NCBI GenBank assembly: GCA_015680685.1
Contig: MNCI01008033.1
Coordinates: 622,962-686,961 of the forward strand
DNA length: 64,000 bases
Source of the DNA: Gnetum montanum
Lineage: Eukaryota > Streptophyta > Gnetopsida > Gnetales > Gnetaceae
Direction: 5' to 3'
A program made the translations under genes and the position numbers. Below are positions 1 to 11,899 of the stretch, in pieces (within the stretch, counting starts at the first letter, position 1; every line of letters begins with the position of its first letter). The notes beneath the pieces were generated by a model, which worked only from the letters and a program-made list of their open reading frames with translations, was not told the origin of the DNA and made no database searches.

Positions 1-853
1 CTCAAACCAACCACTTCCAGTGACTTCGCATCAATGCATTTGGTCAAACCATCCACTTGGATAACAAGGATGCATCTTTGAAGAGCCACCATCATTCCGA
101 CGAAACAGCGGAGAGAATGGGAAACGAGAAGGGCCTTAGTTAGAGGGAACACGTTGGTTCCATAACCAGTGCTTGCAACCCAAATTTTATTTTGTCTAAG
201 GGGTGTGCTTTGAATCCTCACTTTTGCTTCTTTTTTTCTTTTTTGGTTTTGTGTTTTTATGCGTGGGGACCACACCATGCAAAGACTTATTATTTTTATT
301 GTCTCAGCTTCCGATTATTGGGTAACATCGGAACGGCAAGAAAACCCAAGAAGAAAACATCCAAGCACCCAAGTGAATGACCAACACAAAAACATCAAGT
401 TCCCTTGAATTCACACCCTTTGCAATCCTTGAGTCCTTCCTTAGTTTGAGAAATGGACAGTCACCTGTTCATTGAAGTTCTTATTAAAAGGGAACTGTAC
501 ATTTCCAAGCCAAGGGAAACCATAGACTTGATGGATGGACAGATGAAGTGATCTCATTGCCTGCCATATCAAAAGAACATACCTTAGTATCAACAATGTA
601 ACTTAAAGGTAAAAACCCAACATGAGCAATTAATGAAAAATAGTTCATCCCATCGGCCCGAACACTTATTGGGTGGCGAACTGACATGATGGATGACACA
701 CACACACACACAAAATGGAAAAAGTATAACGATGTTGTAAAAAAAAAACAAGAAAATTTAAAGAAAGTTGTAAAACAAAAAAGTGTAAAACAAAAATGTT
801 GTAAAAAAAACGTGTAAAAAAAAAACTAAAAAAGAACTGAGGGCCCCATATGG
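1..853 (-). other. 3' untranslated region of element A
   Basis: This stretch matches 55811-56653 of element B nearly base for base, including the purine-rich GGGCCTTAGTTAGAGGGA block, a short CA microsatellite (about 697-711) and a T/A-rich tract. It lies between the integrase tail and the missing 3' LTR. The short open frames here are not conserved in protein between A and B, so I treat the region as noncoding. Confidence 0.8.
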
Positions 854-3800
854 TTAGCATAGGTGGCCATCTCCCCCATGACTGAGTTGTAAGGGAGAGA
901 TCCGAAAAAGTGAGCGCCTATTTGAATTTCTAAGAAGTGCCCAACTTCTCCCAATTGATGATCTTAGATTCAGGGGTGGAAGTTGGCGGCGTTCACGTTC
1001 CAGTGTGTCTATGCCACGGTTGTTGGCATGAGTTTCCTCAGTTCGTTCCATGCATATTTGTTTGCCCCTATGAGAAGCTGTCAACCACGGGGTGTCTACT
1101 ACTTCTTGTGTGGTTGCTACATACAGGCATCTTTGTTGTAGAGTCTCTTGGGCACACCTGTGACATGGAGACATTTCCTCCATGTCATCACCCGATGAAT
1201 CACTGTATGTGATGCATGGAACTATCCTCTTCTCGATCTTTCCACATATGTTTATCTTGGAGATTTCCAAGGAAAGATCGCAGATCCTAAGGCATGCATC
1301 TACTGTGCTTAGCCATGCCCTTCCCATTATAATTGGGAAGTCCCCTTCGTTGTTGTTAACATCGATCACTAGGAAATCCGCTGGGTAGGACCAACCACAC
1401 ACAGTGGTAATAACGTCCTCCACTAATCCCAAGGGAATAGTGATGGACTGGTCTGCCAGCTCTAGTTGGATGTTGCTCTTCTTAAGTTGGGGCAGGTTCC
1501 AGGCGTGATACATCTTTCGCGAAATTAAGTTGACTCCGGAACCTGAGTCAAGAAGAGCTCGATGTGGTGCATTCCCAGCGATCTGCAAATGAATAAAGGG
1601 ACTCCCAGGATCAGTTAGTTTCCTGGGAAGGTGGCCTACCTTGATCCAGTCAGTTACGGTATGTGTTAACATAACCGTATGCGTTACACTCCCTTGGACT
1701 GAAGGGTGCTCCGAAGCGTTAGTAGTTAGAGGCCTATACATGTACCCGTCCGCTTGTTGTTGCGAGAGTTTGTCTGGGCTCTTAGTTCTGAAAAAGGGTC
1801 TCTTTTTTGTACAGTTATCGCCAGAACTAGTACCCAGTTGGATATTTACACTCTGAATATTTACAGCTCTCGCGGCGTGACGTTGCTGCGGTTGGGTAGG
1901 CAATTCCCCTTGCATTGTTGGAGCAGGAGGTGTTATGGGAACTACTTGAGGAAGAGGTGCGGGTGGAGTTAGAGGATGGACGGAATGTGGGATGTCTCCC
2001 GGAGGAGAAGGAGTCCTTCTGAAGTACTCCCGAGCGTAGTAGTGACGTTGTGGAGTAGTGTGACCCATAGCGTCACCTGGAGAAACTGGCTGCTGCACAT
2101 AATAACCATAAGGATCAGGCTGCCGGTAAGGGTATTGATGTGTTGGCGGTGGCATCCCCCATGACTGTGGGTATTGCCACTGCTGATGTTGTCCAATGGG
2201 CTGTGGAGGCGTTCCACTTGGATAATACGTCAAGGGTTGGTGGAACTGCCTTGGGTTACCTTGTGGATAAGGTAACCTTCGGGGTGTTTGCCGTTGATTA
2301 AGTCTTGGATTTAATGCATACACCCCAGACTCCTGCAGATGTGAGATAATTGGACAACATCCCTTAGGATGGTCATAGTAGCAGACCTCACATCCACCAT
2401 CATTGTCTGAATCAGAATTTTCAGCCTCATCGGAGTTAGAGATTTTTCCCTTACCCTTGTTATGTGCAGGGTTAAAGTTTCTCCGCATGTTTTTGCCTTT
2501 ATCACTACTTTGCTCATCCTTAGACTCCTCTACAATTTTCAAAACTGTTTCTATTCGTGAGTCTAAGGAATCCCACATTTGGTCTACCTTAGCCGATACC
2601 TCCGTTGTTAACTTTTGGATCGGCACGGTTTTCCTGTTCACCAACTCTTCGAGTGGTGACTCATCCTCCTCATCACAGAATTTCACTCCCTTCTTGCGAA
2701 GGGAGGGATCGCGGTTGTATTCCTCCGCACTTTCTCTTTTACGTAGCTCACCCTCTTCTTGCGCTACTTGTTCCAACAAAACTTCAACTTCATGGGCTCT
2801 TAATTGGGAGAGTCTCCCTTGGGCGTAAGTCCCAAGAGTTCTTCTCGTTTCATTTCGTAGCCCATCCACGAGGTGGCGAAGTTGATCCCGTTTAGCGTAC
2901 CCATGGCCCGGGCAACGATGTAGCAGTGTGTAGTAACGGGCCATGGCAGCATCCAAGGATTCATAAGCTCCTTGTTTCCAGCCTTGGAGCTTCTTACGCA
3001 AGTTAGACACTCTGGAGTACGTTTGATATTTGTTGTTGAATAATTCAAGCATCGTACTCCACCTCCTGATGGTTTCCAGTTCTAAGGACCGGTACCAGCT
3101 CTCTACTTCTTTAGTGAGTGTCCTAGGGAACAACTTGAGTTTCTGCCACTCATTGTCTATGTTTTGCAAGGCACAGGCGTCGGGGAATGCCTGTAAATGA
3201 TGCTGAGGATCAGCGTTGTATCACCCTTCAAAACGTGGGATATTATTTATGTCCAAATGCTTGATCCTACTGTCCTTTAAATGCCTTGTGGGAATCCTAA
3301 CTGCCTCTCTAATATCAAGCATGCTTCGGGTTGCGAATAGGGGTTCTTCATGATCATCTCTTTCACGACGTCTGTGATGCCTACGTGGTGGTTCCTTATT
3401 CTCCCTACATCCTTGCCCTTGTCCTAACTCCTCTCGACCTTCCTGTCGAGGCATTTCATCTCTTTTACCTTTACTCTCCACATTATGCTCATGGTGGCTG
3501 CACCCAGATGTGGAAGGAGAGGGTGAATGATGAGATGAAGGAAAAGAAGAAGGGGATCCATCACCATGGTGATGTTTCTTGCCTTCTCTTCGGCTGCTTC
3601 GGCCCTGATCGTTGTGACGATCAACGAGTCTGTCATTAGTGTAAGTAGCTGTTCCTGCCGTGAACAGCTGGTGCTCATGGGGATCAGAGCCTGGAATATG
3701 TATCGTTGATCTAAGGCCCTGATGCCTAACCTCTTCACTAGAGTGAGGAGGTGGAACATCATTTTCTAAGAAACCCATCGTGAGGGGTTCCTTGTCTCCT

Positions 3801-4199
3801 ATTTCACTAATGACGTGGGGAACCTTGTCCTTCAATAGTGAATGTTGGCTCTCCTGCATTTCGTCCTGAATATGTTGGGCATTTGTGGGATGATAATCCC
3901 TTATGCCATGGTCATCCAAAACGTATTCTGCAAACAGCTCATGCATGCCAATCCGTACCAAGGCACAGAAAAGCATGTTGGGAGCAGAGCGATCTGGGGG
4001 TAACACGATGTTACCTTGCATGTCTCTCCACCGCAGTTGCTCATCTTGATGGAAAAAAAGGTAAAATCCGGCACATACTCATCGGATGAGTATATGTGAC
4101 TTTGGATTGTTGAGGACATGGTTGATTTTGGTTATGCGTATGATCCTGACTTTCTCCTGTATTGTCCTTAGGTGAGTTGATTACATGAGAAGAAACCAT
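854..4199 (-). pseudogene. gag-protease polyprotein of element A fused to integrase C-terminal tail
   Basis: Gag starts at the ATG at 4199 by analogy with element B. A one-base slip in a T run near 4060 breaks the first residues. The frame is then open from 4021 to 854 except for one TGA at 3221-3223. The related copy near 51.63 kb reads FEGGYN at this point, so the TGA replaces a glycine codon. Order on the minus strand: gag core, basic/acidic linker, a zinc-knuckle-like block CEVCYYDHPKGCC (near 2.39 kb), a proline/glutamine-rich region, and an aspartic protease with intact DSG (near 1.54 kb). A protease-RT linker follows, and then the last 20 or so integrase residues ending SHGGDGHLC. The products would be a capsid-like protein and a protease. 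RT, RNase H and the integrase core are absent. Confidence in gag and protease is high; whether the product was ever made is unknown. Confidence 0.85.
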
Positions 4200-4325
4200 T
4201 TCTAATGGTGTGCTGTTTACTGTTATTTTACGTTCTTGATTAACTAATTAACCCTAAGGTTCGTTTAAGGCTCACAACGATGTGAGTGATATCCCTTATG
4301 TTCAATTGGCATGAAAACACTTAGT

Positions 4326-4342
4326 CCCCGGCAACAGCGCCA
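4326..4342 (-). other. Primer binding site, tRNA-Asp type (element A)
   Basis: The minus strand reads TGGCGCTGTTGCCGGGG directly downstream of the LTR. This is complementary to the 3' end of plant tRNA-Asp(GUC) with one transition. This primer is typical of Athila-lineage elements. Confidence 0.85.
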
Positions 4343-4343
4343 A

Positions 4344-5254
4344 TGATGAGTGGCGAGGTACCCCTACACTCAACCATACGAATATGAGCATGCACGCATG
4401 ATCTGGTCGAACTCCACAGACTAAATGCCTTAACACCACAAGAAACACTTGGGGTTAATCGTTCGTTGTCTTCCCAGGCTTGCTTGTAAGTGTCATTGTG
4501 TATGGTTAAGTAAGTTTGAGGTATGTTATTTTTTTGGTATTTTCCGGTTTATCTTCTATGCTATCAGGGAAAAGGGTTGAGAAACTAAGCTAACTTTAAC
4601 TAATGTCCTAATTCTAAATTAACTAGCGTCAGCATCCGTTCCCACTTACTGGACACACCCTGAACTATGCAACTATGGCTTACCAAACGCTAATCGTTAC
4701 TGGGATCACCACACGTAACGCAAGTGCTCGAAGTGGTCGTACTGAGGCACCTATTTAGCTTCAGTGTGATAAGCAGCTGATTCCTTAGCTAGCCGTACAC
4801 ACCCGTGGGTGCTCGTAACTAAGTCGTACTTATCACACGTTCTAGCCTAGCAATGAGTAGTTGATTCCTTGACTAGCCGTACACGTCCGTAGATGCTCGT
4901 AATCAAGTTGTACTTGTGTGCAATAGGAAAGCAGTAAATAAACAACAATAAAACAATGTACTGCAAGGTTTATCCAATCAAGTTCATCTTTATTGCCGTA
5001 CACAACTTGGGTTCAGGTTACAAGCTGCTCGAATAAAGAGCCGTTCACTCTAGGACTCCTACTGCGGGCACATGGGAAAAATTCTAACTCTGGAGTGATC
5101 AATCTGCCAGAGCTTCGCTACTTCTAGCCAGGATTGGGAAATGAAGGGAGTGCCGCCTCTTATTTATAGATATGGCGGCGGACCGCAATATCGTGTACGC
5201 GATATCGCAGGGGAAGACGCGATATCGCGGCACAGTGCATGTCGCGTCTCATCA
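4344..5254 (-). repeat. 5' LTR of element A (911 bp)
   Basis: It starts TGATGAG and ends CTCATCA on the plus strand, a perfect 7-bp terminal inverted repeat. On the minus strand it carries a TATAAATA box near 5160, and an AATAAA signal at 4994-4989. A long U5-side region follows that is rich in the subfamily's repeated GCTCGTAA/CTAGCCGTACAC modules (4740-4920). It is clearly homologous to the element B LTRs at 53793-54722 and 62736-63489. Confidence 0.9.
5158..5247 (-). promoter_or_regulatory. Short U3 with TATA box and GATATCGCG palindrome array
   Basis: Only about 90 bp separate the LTR edge from the minus-strand TATA box (TATAAATA, about 5160-5168). That short U3 is packed with CpG-rich palindromic units such as GATATCGCG and TACGCGATATCGC. 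The arrangement suggests the core promoter plus upstream elements. The same slot is filled by different arrays in other subfamilies (see findings). Confidence 0.6.
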
Positions 5255-5705
5255 CCAACAAATCTTTAAATTATATATTATTAGAAAATATAGTCTACAC
5301 AATTTTGACACGCTTCAGTTAGTCAAATTCCCTTTTCATACTTCAAAGTTCTAATCTCCACTGTTGGCTTTTAGATCAATGTTTTGTGCATATTTTTCCT
5401 GGCTTGACCTTGAATCGTCACCTTGCCTTATAACATAGAGAACTGCACACGTTGTTGTCTTTAAATAGCTATGTTTCCTCTTCTTCCTCCTATCAATTTT
5501 TTTGCTATTGTACTATCTTTTGATCTCCAACGAAGGAATAATTTGGCACTTTAATTTCGTAGTCTTAACATCAGTGAATAACTTCTCCAAAACACCCATC
5601 AACCCATAACCTTAAAGCTACATGTTTACTTCTAAATTTTCAACCATACGATGTTCCAATTTTTGATAAGATAGTCCAACTGTTCCATGAAATGGTCAAA
5701 TGTGC
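5255..5705. other. Unassigned flank between element A and older integrase fragment
   Basis: AT-rich sequence. I find no convincing coding similarity or repeat boundary. It should be part of the older plus-strand element that A inserted into, but homology to integrase is visible only from about 5706. Confidence 0.5.
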
Positions 5706-6637
5706 CAACAAATCCCATGTCAAATGGAAAGGCATACATCATAGTTGTTGTTGACTATTGTACAAAATGGGTGGAAGCTATAGCTCTCACCAATTGCACA
5801 TCTTCTATGACTACTCTATTTTTACAATAATATGTTGTAAATAGGTTTGGGATGCCACATGTACTTATTTCTCATAATGCTACTCATTTTATGGGAACTA
5901 CCTTTTAGAAGCTCATGCAACACTTTAGGATTGAACATAAATTAACAACGCTATCACCCCCAAGCTAATAGTCAAGCTAAGGTTACAAATAGGGAAATAA
6001 CAAAGATACTAACAAGATTTTTTAGTAAATATAGGAGGGATTGGAGCATAAAATTCAATGATTCCCTTTGGGCCTACCACTCCACATGGAAACTTTTTAT
6101 TGGTTATTCCCCCTATGAACTTATGTAAAGAAAGGTACCAAATCTTTCGATCTAAGAAGAGCTCTTTAACTATCAATGGCTTATGACCTTAACCTTAACC
6201 TAAGTCTAGCATAAAAAGAAATACTGATGAACCTTAACTTGCTAGATGAGAACCGATTCATAGCCTTGTCATCTAATGAGTTTCACAAGGCATTTAACAA
6301 ACATTGTCATAATATTAGAAGAAGGAAAGTGAAATTTCAACTAGAAGATAAGTTTCTATATTGGAATCCCACACATGTGCCATAAAGAACTAAGTTTCAA
6401 ACATTGTAGGAATGACCTTATATTATCTATGAAACCTTTCCTTCTAGGACCATGATAATTTACAAACTTAAAAGCCCAAACAAAAGGCTACTGGTCAACA
6501 TGCAACAAATCAAACCTTTTCATAAGCCTAAGAAAGCTAGTAACCAAAGCACCTCAACAAATGGACATGCATACTCAATTTTTTGGATCTCCTTCTCTAA
6601 ACGTAGTCATGGGGGAGATGGTCATCCATGCTAATCA
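5706..6637 (+). pseudogene. Integrase fragment of element C1
   Basis: The translation follows the element B integrase core: KAYIIVVVDYCTKW, then NRFGMPHVLIS, THFMGTTF and EHKLTT. A C-terminal segment with MIIYKLKSPNKRLLVNMQQIKPFHK (written in B as MIIYKPDSPDKRLL) follows, ending in the family's SHGGDGHPC tail. The second catalytic Asp position reads SHNATHF, so the Asp is lost. Several stops and frameshifts make it nonfunctional. The N-terminal zinc-binding part is absent. Confidence 0.85.
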
Positions 6638-8532
6638 ATTCAAGTGGCTCCTTAATTTTTCATGTTTTATTTTACACCTTTTTTGGTATGTTTTCTCTCT
6701 ATAAATGTTTTAAAAATTTCTTCTATATTTTACTCTATTTGGTTTAGACTTCTTTTATTATTTTCTTATGTTTTGTTTTATCTTGTTTTGTTTTCCTTTA
6801 TTCCTTATAGGACTAAGTGCAACTGTAAGTGTTGATTGATGGTGGTTTGTACTATAATGTTATTTGATTGCTAATATTTGGATTCTTTTTTAAAAAAATT
6901 TTAGTGATTGATAACTAAGACATGATTTATTTTTCATGACAATAAGCAATGAGTCCATGTCATTCACCCATCCACAAAACGTTGTGGTGTCCACTTGTTT
7001 GGGAAACATGTGGTCCCTTCTTAAATAAAACTAATAATGAACTTGTGACCTTGGTAGTTTCCAAACTTGGAAAGACTTAAATGGATAAATAAGGATATGA
7101 CTTCAAGGAAATTTAATGCTCTCTGTACTTGCCTACCCTATTTGGGTGCATGAGTGTTCTTATGGATTTATCACCATTTTTCTTTCAACCAATAATAGGA
7201 AGCTAATTCTTTGCATGGTGTGGTTCCTATACAAAAAACTCAAAAAATTAAAAAAAAAAAGGGAATTCAAAGCACATTCCTTATATGAAATAACGATCTA
7301 CAAGACCTAGTTATGGGACTAGAAAGACATGTTACCATGCCTAAAGGTTCCCTCTAACTAAGGCCCATCTCAATTTTTGCTTCTCTTTTAGGAAAGGTGA
7401 TTAATCTATGAGGATATTATTATAAGTGTGTGCACTGGTCTCAAAGTGTCTATGAAAAGTCACTGAAAGTGATTGATTTTAATTCAATCTAAGGGTGGAT
7501 GTTATCACATCATATTAATCACAAAATCCATAAGGGACTTCATGTGCCCATGATACAAGACTTTATTCCACTCTCTTCCTCATCCACCTATGCTTCCATA
7601 TCTCACGTCACTATCTCTTTTTATGTCTTCTTCAATGTCTTAGTTTAATGTGTCAAAATTCTTAGGTAGTTTCTTCAAGATTTGGTCCTTAACTAACCAT
7701 ACCCATTAGTCATCCATGGGATCCACTAACTCCTTGGTTTAAGGATATGCAAGGGCATTCAAAGCATAGCCACCTATGGGGAGGACCCACTTGCATTTTC
7801 CTTAGTTGGGCTAGTTAAGTTCCTTATCCCTAGACATTTGTGCATTCAAACCTTTTTCATTCCACATTGGTTACATCAAGTAATGTGCTCCTTTTTAGCA
7901 TTTCTTCAATTATTCTCCCACTAAAAACTCCTTGTCATGAACTATCTAGCCCTCTTCATGCATTTCATCATGTTCTAGGCTTCTTAGACTTCCATTAGAC
8001 TCCAATTTCATGTTAAAACTCTTCATTTTTTCCTTAATTGTCAAAGGTAAAAAAAATTATTTGATTGTTGCATCGATGGGATCCCATTGATGCAGTCAAC
8101 CATGTTGACATGATCCTATTGATGCATGGAAAAAATACTATAAATATAGCATGACACAAGAGGAGTTTTTGCAATTTTTAAAAGCCCCAAACCTTCTAGA
8201 GCCCATAACTTTCACATCATCAATCCTTCAACTACTAAAAGCGATCTCTATGTCATGGCAGTCACAAATGTTAGGGTTTTTGATGAAAGTTTTTTTCAAA
8301 TTTTTCCAACTTTGACAAGGTTTATCTAATAAAATAATATTAAAATCACTAATTCATGAAAGATAAAACTTTCCAATGAACTCTAGTAGACATTAAAATG
8401 AAATAACAATAAAATAATCAATTTTTTCATGATCAAAACTTAGCCAAGTGTAACTAATACAAAGATATAATGTACTCAAGTGTTATAAAATTACACACGA
8501 AATGCTAATCCTTGATCATGTTGCAATTACAG
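6638..8532 (+). other. 3' untranslated region of element C1
   Basis: Low-complexity, AT-rich sequence that carries blocks shared with the A, B and D 3' regions. One is a single copy of the AGAAAGACATG minisatellite unit near 7319, another is the reverse of GGGCCTTAGTTAGAGGG near 7345-7365, and a third is GGGGAGGACCCACTTGCA near 7779. Near 8070-8130 there are short CATCGATGGGATCCCATTGATGC palindromes like those in the C1 LTR U3. No conserved ORF is seen before 8533. Confidence 0.6.
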
Positions 8533-10775
8533 ATGTTAAAAACATCGAAATGCCCATAGAAAGAAGGACCATCCCAACTAAGGGACAAGTGGCCTAGAAT
8601 TGGAAGGGGCTGACAAAAATAACCCCAAGAGTAGGCAATAGAAACCCATGCAATAGGACCTATTTAGGAGAAGCCCAAAGTGGAATCTATCCTTCAAATT
8701 CCCCATGTTGAAATAGAGTAGCCCTACCAATATGAGGCACCAAGCCCAAGGCCAAGACTTGAGGTCATCTTGACTGATGCCTATCTTAGGCAAATTCAAT
8801 CTAGTGATATCCAATGTTTAGTTCTCCAAGAATTAAACTTTGGTACTTCCTAGATTTTACCCTAGAAGATATCAAAATGCAGCTACAAAGCTCTTCCATG
8901 TGGCCAATCATCACTTCCAATGGAAAGTAGTACATGCAAGAGACCTATCTCTTTTTGAACAACTAGTAGACTGACACCATCATGAAAATCAAGGACATAG
9001 GTGTGTCCTACTTGGTGGAGGCCATCTTGCAGGCCCTTGGCTTGCCTAAAGCTAGGATAAAACTAACAAAGATCTCTACATAAGCAAACCTAGAGGTCAA
9101 AAAGAAGTGGGTCCACCAGTGCTACAAAGTGGATCATAAATCATATGATGCACTCACCTAGATGGAAGATACATACTTCAAGATAGTAACCTATCATCTC
9201 AATCTAATACCCATGCATGTGTAGCTCTAAGTAAGCAATTCTATGTTAACCTCTCTCAGCTAATCTATCTAGAGATACAAAAGCAGTTTAAAGAACATGA
9301 ACATGGAAGGAAGACATTCCTCTTCTCATGCCTCAACTAGAAACTATGCAAAAGGGAAGGCATATATTGCTACACAAAAAACACATTGAAACATGCTCAT
9401 ACTATCTCTTGGGTAGAAAAGGATAAGGTTCCTACCATTACCATGAAAGAGGAGCAGCCACCACCAACACCCACTCATAAAATAATGTTGGAGGCACATG
9501 CTGCCATGGAGTGCATGAAAAATGTCTAAGAACAACTCTTGTAGTAGTAGCAAGCTAGTCCAAGTGGTCACCCATCCATCTACCAATTAGCCTTGAGCCA
9601 TTTGAAAAAGGTAACTTGTATAATAAGTTGGTTGGATGATACAATGCATACTTTCTATACCCGACAAGCACAAGTGTCTACATGCTTGAATCCATGTTCT
9701 CAAGAGGTAATGGTATCTATTCTAGAAATCCAATAGTTTCCAAAAATATTTGAAAATGCCACTACCTTTTTGGTGCACTTGGAGGAAATTGATGAATTGA
9801 CTTTCTTGGTGATGCAACACCAAGGATAAGAAATGGTGGTCAAGGTGGTGACAGATTGATTGGGCAAGGTTCTAAACATTCCTATAGCATAGGTATGAGT
9901 CAAGAACCATAATCTTGTGATGGAGGAGATCTATGCCCTTTGCCAAATATCTGCAATTGAAATCACTACCTAGAATAATGAGGCCCTAAAATTTGAATTG
10001 GTTAAGAACCACTACAAGGACCAGGTTGGCTTGCACAAGAAAATCAATGAGAAACACATTCAACTAGCAACGGAAAAGGTGAATGAGGCCCTCCAGCAAC
10101 TCCAACAAGTAGGTGATATATGGTAGACCATCCTTGATGGATTGAATAAATACAACAAAGCTAAAATTTTCCTCATTGAACTATAGATTGAAGAGATGAT
10201 CAAATACATAGAGCTTGCCAACCTTCGCTATGCAAACTTAGCAATGTTGACTACTAAAATGCTATGGTCAAATTTGGAGAAGTAAGTGGCCAACTTGTAT
10301 CTATTGTATGAGGCCAAGTTCAAGTACCATAAGGAGACTAAGTAGAATCTTGAAACAACGAATGCAAAACTTGATGTTCTTAGGAAATACTTCACTAATC
10401 AAAGATCAACAACTAAGAACTTATCCAGAAGGTTAAATGACTATCAGGAGCTATAGAACATGGTTAAAGTATTCAACATTAAATGCAAATAATTCATAGC
10501 TTGGTTCATCAATGTGAAGCAATTGTTTTCTACAATGCCCTATTCATGGGATGTGCCCCTATTGGGCCACATTGGTGATGTTGCACAGATTGTGTATGAT
10601 CCTTGGAGTAAGGAGGATAACATAAAAGCATTGCTAGATGATTTTCATCTTCCACTAGTAGTCACAGTTGCAACTGGAAAACCATAACCATAGCCTCAAC
10701 CACAATAGCTACATGCACTAGAGGTAGGATAAGGTCCTTTAGCACCTCAAGAACCTCTACTACTTGGGACTAGGG
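8533..10775 (+). pseudogene. Third ORF (3' additional ORF), copy 1
   Basis: A decayed reading frame between integrase and the 3' LTR. It begins with the ATG at 8533 directly after TTACAG. It aligns as protein with 24211-26970: shared pieces include VSYLVEAI against MPYFMEAI, and NLEVKKKWV against NIEVKKLWL, each followed by (T/K)YFKI(V/E)TYH. There are also FENATTF against FGNVASF, VMQHQG against VMQHQD, and a C-terminal WDVP block against WKVP. The middle (about 9.96-10.45 kb) is rich in E, K, Q and L and looks like a coiled coil. No signal peptide or clear membrane segment is seen, so an env-like role is not supported. I do not recognise the family. Many stops are CAG/TGG-type decay. It was probably a protein of the element, of unknown function. 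Confidence 0.65.
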
Positions 10776-11010
10776 ACTATATGATTTTCTTCCTCATCTT
10801 CAAGCCATCATAGGAGTTGTGCTATCAATTTTTGTCATAGTGTACAATTTTTCTTGTCATGAACACCAAATTTTATAATGATTGTAAAGTTGTACACTTG
10901 GGTACTTGGTGTTTGTTTATGTGTGAGTAGTTAGTTAATAATCCCATACCTTCCCAAAATTTGTAAGAAACTTATTCTTGTTTTTGTTCACTTGAGGACA
11001 AATTTTCATT

Positions 11011-11024
11011 TAGTCATGAAGGTA
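11011..11024 (+). other. Degenerate polypurine tract of element C1
   Basis: TAGTCATGAAGGTA directly precedes the LTR. It corresponds to TTAGTTGTGGGGGTA before the 27213 LTR and to the reverse of TACCCCCATGACTAA next to the element B 3' LTR. Confidence 0.6.
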
Positions 11025-11869
11025 TGATGAATCATGTCTATGGGCTGCATCAATGGGATCTCATCAACATAATTCCATCAATGTGATTGCATCGATGTAT
11101 GGTTTCACACATACATGTTGATGTAGTGTCTTCTATCACCTATATAAATGTGTGCATCCACCACATTTATGACATCAATCCATTAGTAGCTAGCCAAACT
11201 CTTACAATTTTGTGTTTTCAAAGTTAGGATATTTTCTATGTGTCTGTAGTAGGAGTTGAGATGTGTATGGATCTTTATTCAAGAACTATTGTACCTAAGC
11301 ACCTTAGTGTGAATGGTAATAAAGATAAGCTTTCCTGATAAACCTTATAGCACTTGCACTTAACCTAATGTTTACTTTATGCATTTCTTATTCAAGCACT
11401 TTTCTTTGGTGCATTTCATTAATTAATTCATAGTGACAATTAAAGCACATAGGTGTGACCACTTTGAGCATACATTAACACTTGGTAATCCCAGTAACAT
11501 CTAACACTAGGTAATCTAATAGCATTGTAACATGTTTAGGATGTGTATAGAAAGTAGGAACAAATGCTTATGTTATGATTAGTTTAGCACTAGTTAGTTA
11601 TTAGATTAATTAAATATTAATTACTTTATTTTGGCACTTAGGTAAATTAAATAATAAACATAAAATGATAAAAATAATATGTCTCAGTTACACTTAACCA
11701 TACCTTTGCACTTCATAATTGAAACTGAGAAGACAATAATCACATCCATTAAATTCACTACATAGATCTAGTGTACTTAGAGAGCTAAAGTCTGTAAAAT
11801 TCAATCAGATTGCTTAGTGAGCACTAGTGATTCATATGGTTATGTGTAGGGACTACTAAGTGCTCATTA
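11025..11869 (+). repeat. TGATGAG-family LTR, plus strand (845 bp)
   Basis: It begins TGATGAAT and ends GCTCATTA, decayed forms of the family termini. Internal blocks align with the reverse complement of the A LTR: GTAGTAGGAGT, TCTTTATTCAAG, then GGTAATAAAGATAAGC and GGATAAACCTT-like sequence. The U3 carries CATCAATGGGATC-type palindromes. No tRNA-Asp site follows; the next family sequence is the middle of gag, so the junction on the right is rearranged. Confidence 0.8.
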
Positions 11870-11899
11870 AGTATATAAAATGGAAAGTGTAGATGAATA

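Larger units (their letters stand above)
1..5254 (-). mobile_element. Element A: Athila-like Ty3/gypsy LTR retrotransposon, internally deleted, 3' end outside window
   Basis: Read on the minus strand, this element has its 5' LTR at 4344-5254, a tRNA-Asp-type primer binding site, a gag-protease frame (4199-854) and a 3' untranslated region that runs off the left edge. Its sequence closely follows element B at 55.8-62.7 kb. RT, RNase H and the integrase core are missing: the frame jumps from the protease-RT linker straight to the integrase tail near position 918. It is therefore non-autonomous. The 3' LTR is not in the window, so the target duplication cannot be tested. The right flank begins CCAAC. 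Confidence 0.9.
5706..11869 (+). mobile_element. Element C1: decayed plus-strand Athila-like element (integrase to 3' LTR)
   Basis: It holds, in order, an integrase fragment, a 3' untranslated region, a long additional ORF, a polypurine tract and an LTR. The gag, protease and RT part is missing to the left, where element A begins. Stop codons are frequent, and many look like CAG, CAA or TGG to stop changes, as expected of old methylated repeats. Confidence 0.8.

Noticed and set aside
2403-2828. Plus-strand 141-residue open frame
   Set aside because: It is the antisense shadow of the element A gag frame, and the same shadow recurs in element B.
8533-10775. Calling the third ORF an env gene
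   Set aside because: The position fits an env-like ORF, but no signal peptide, transmembrane segment or cysteine-rich ectodomain pattern is visible.
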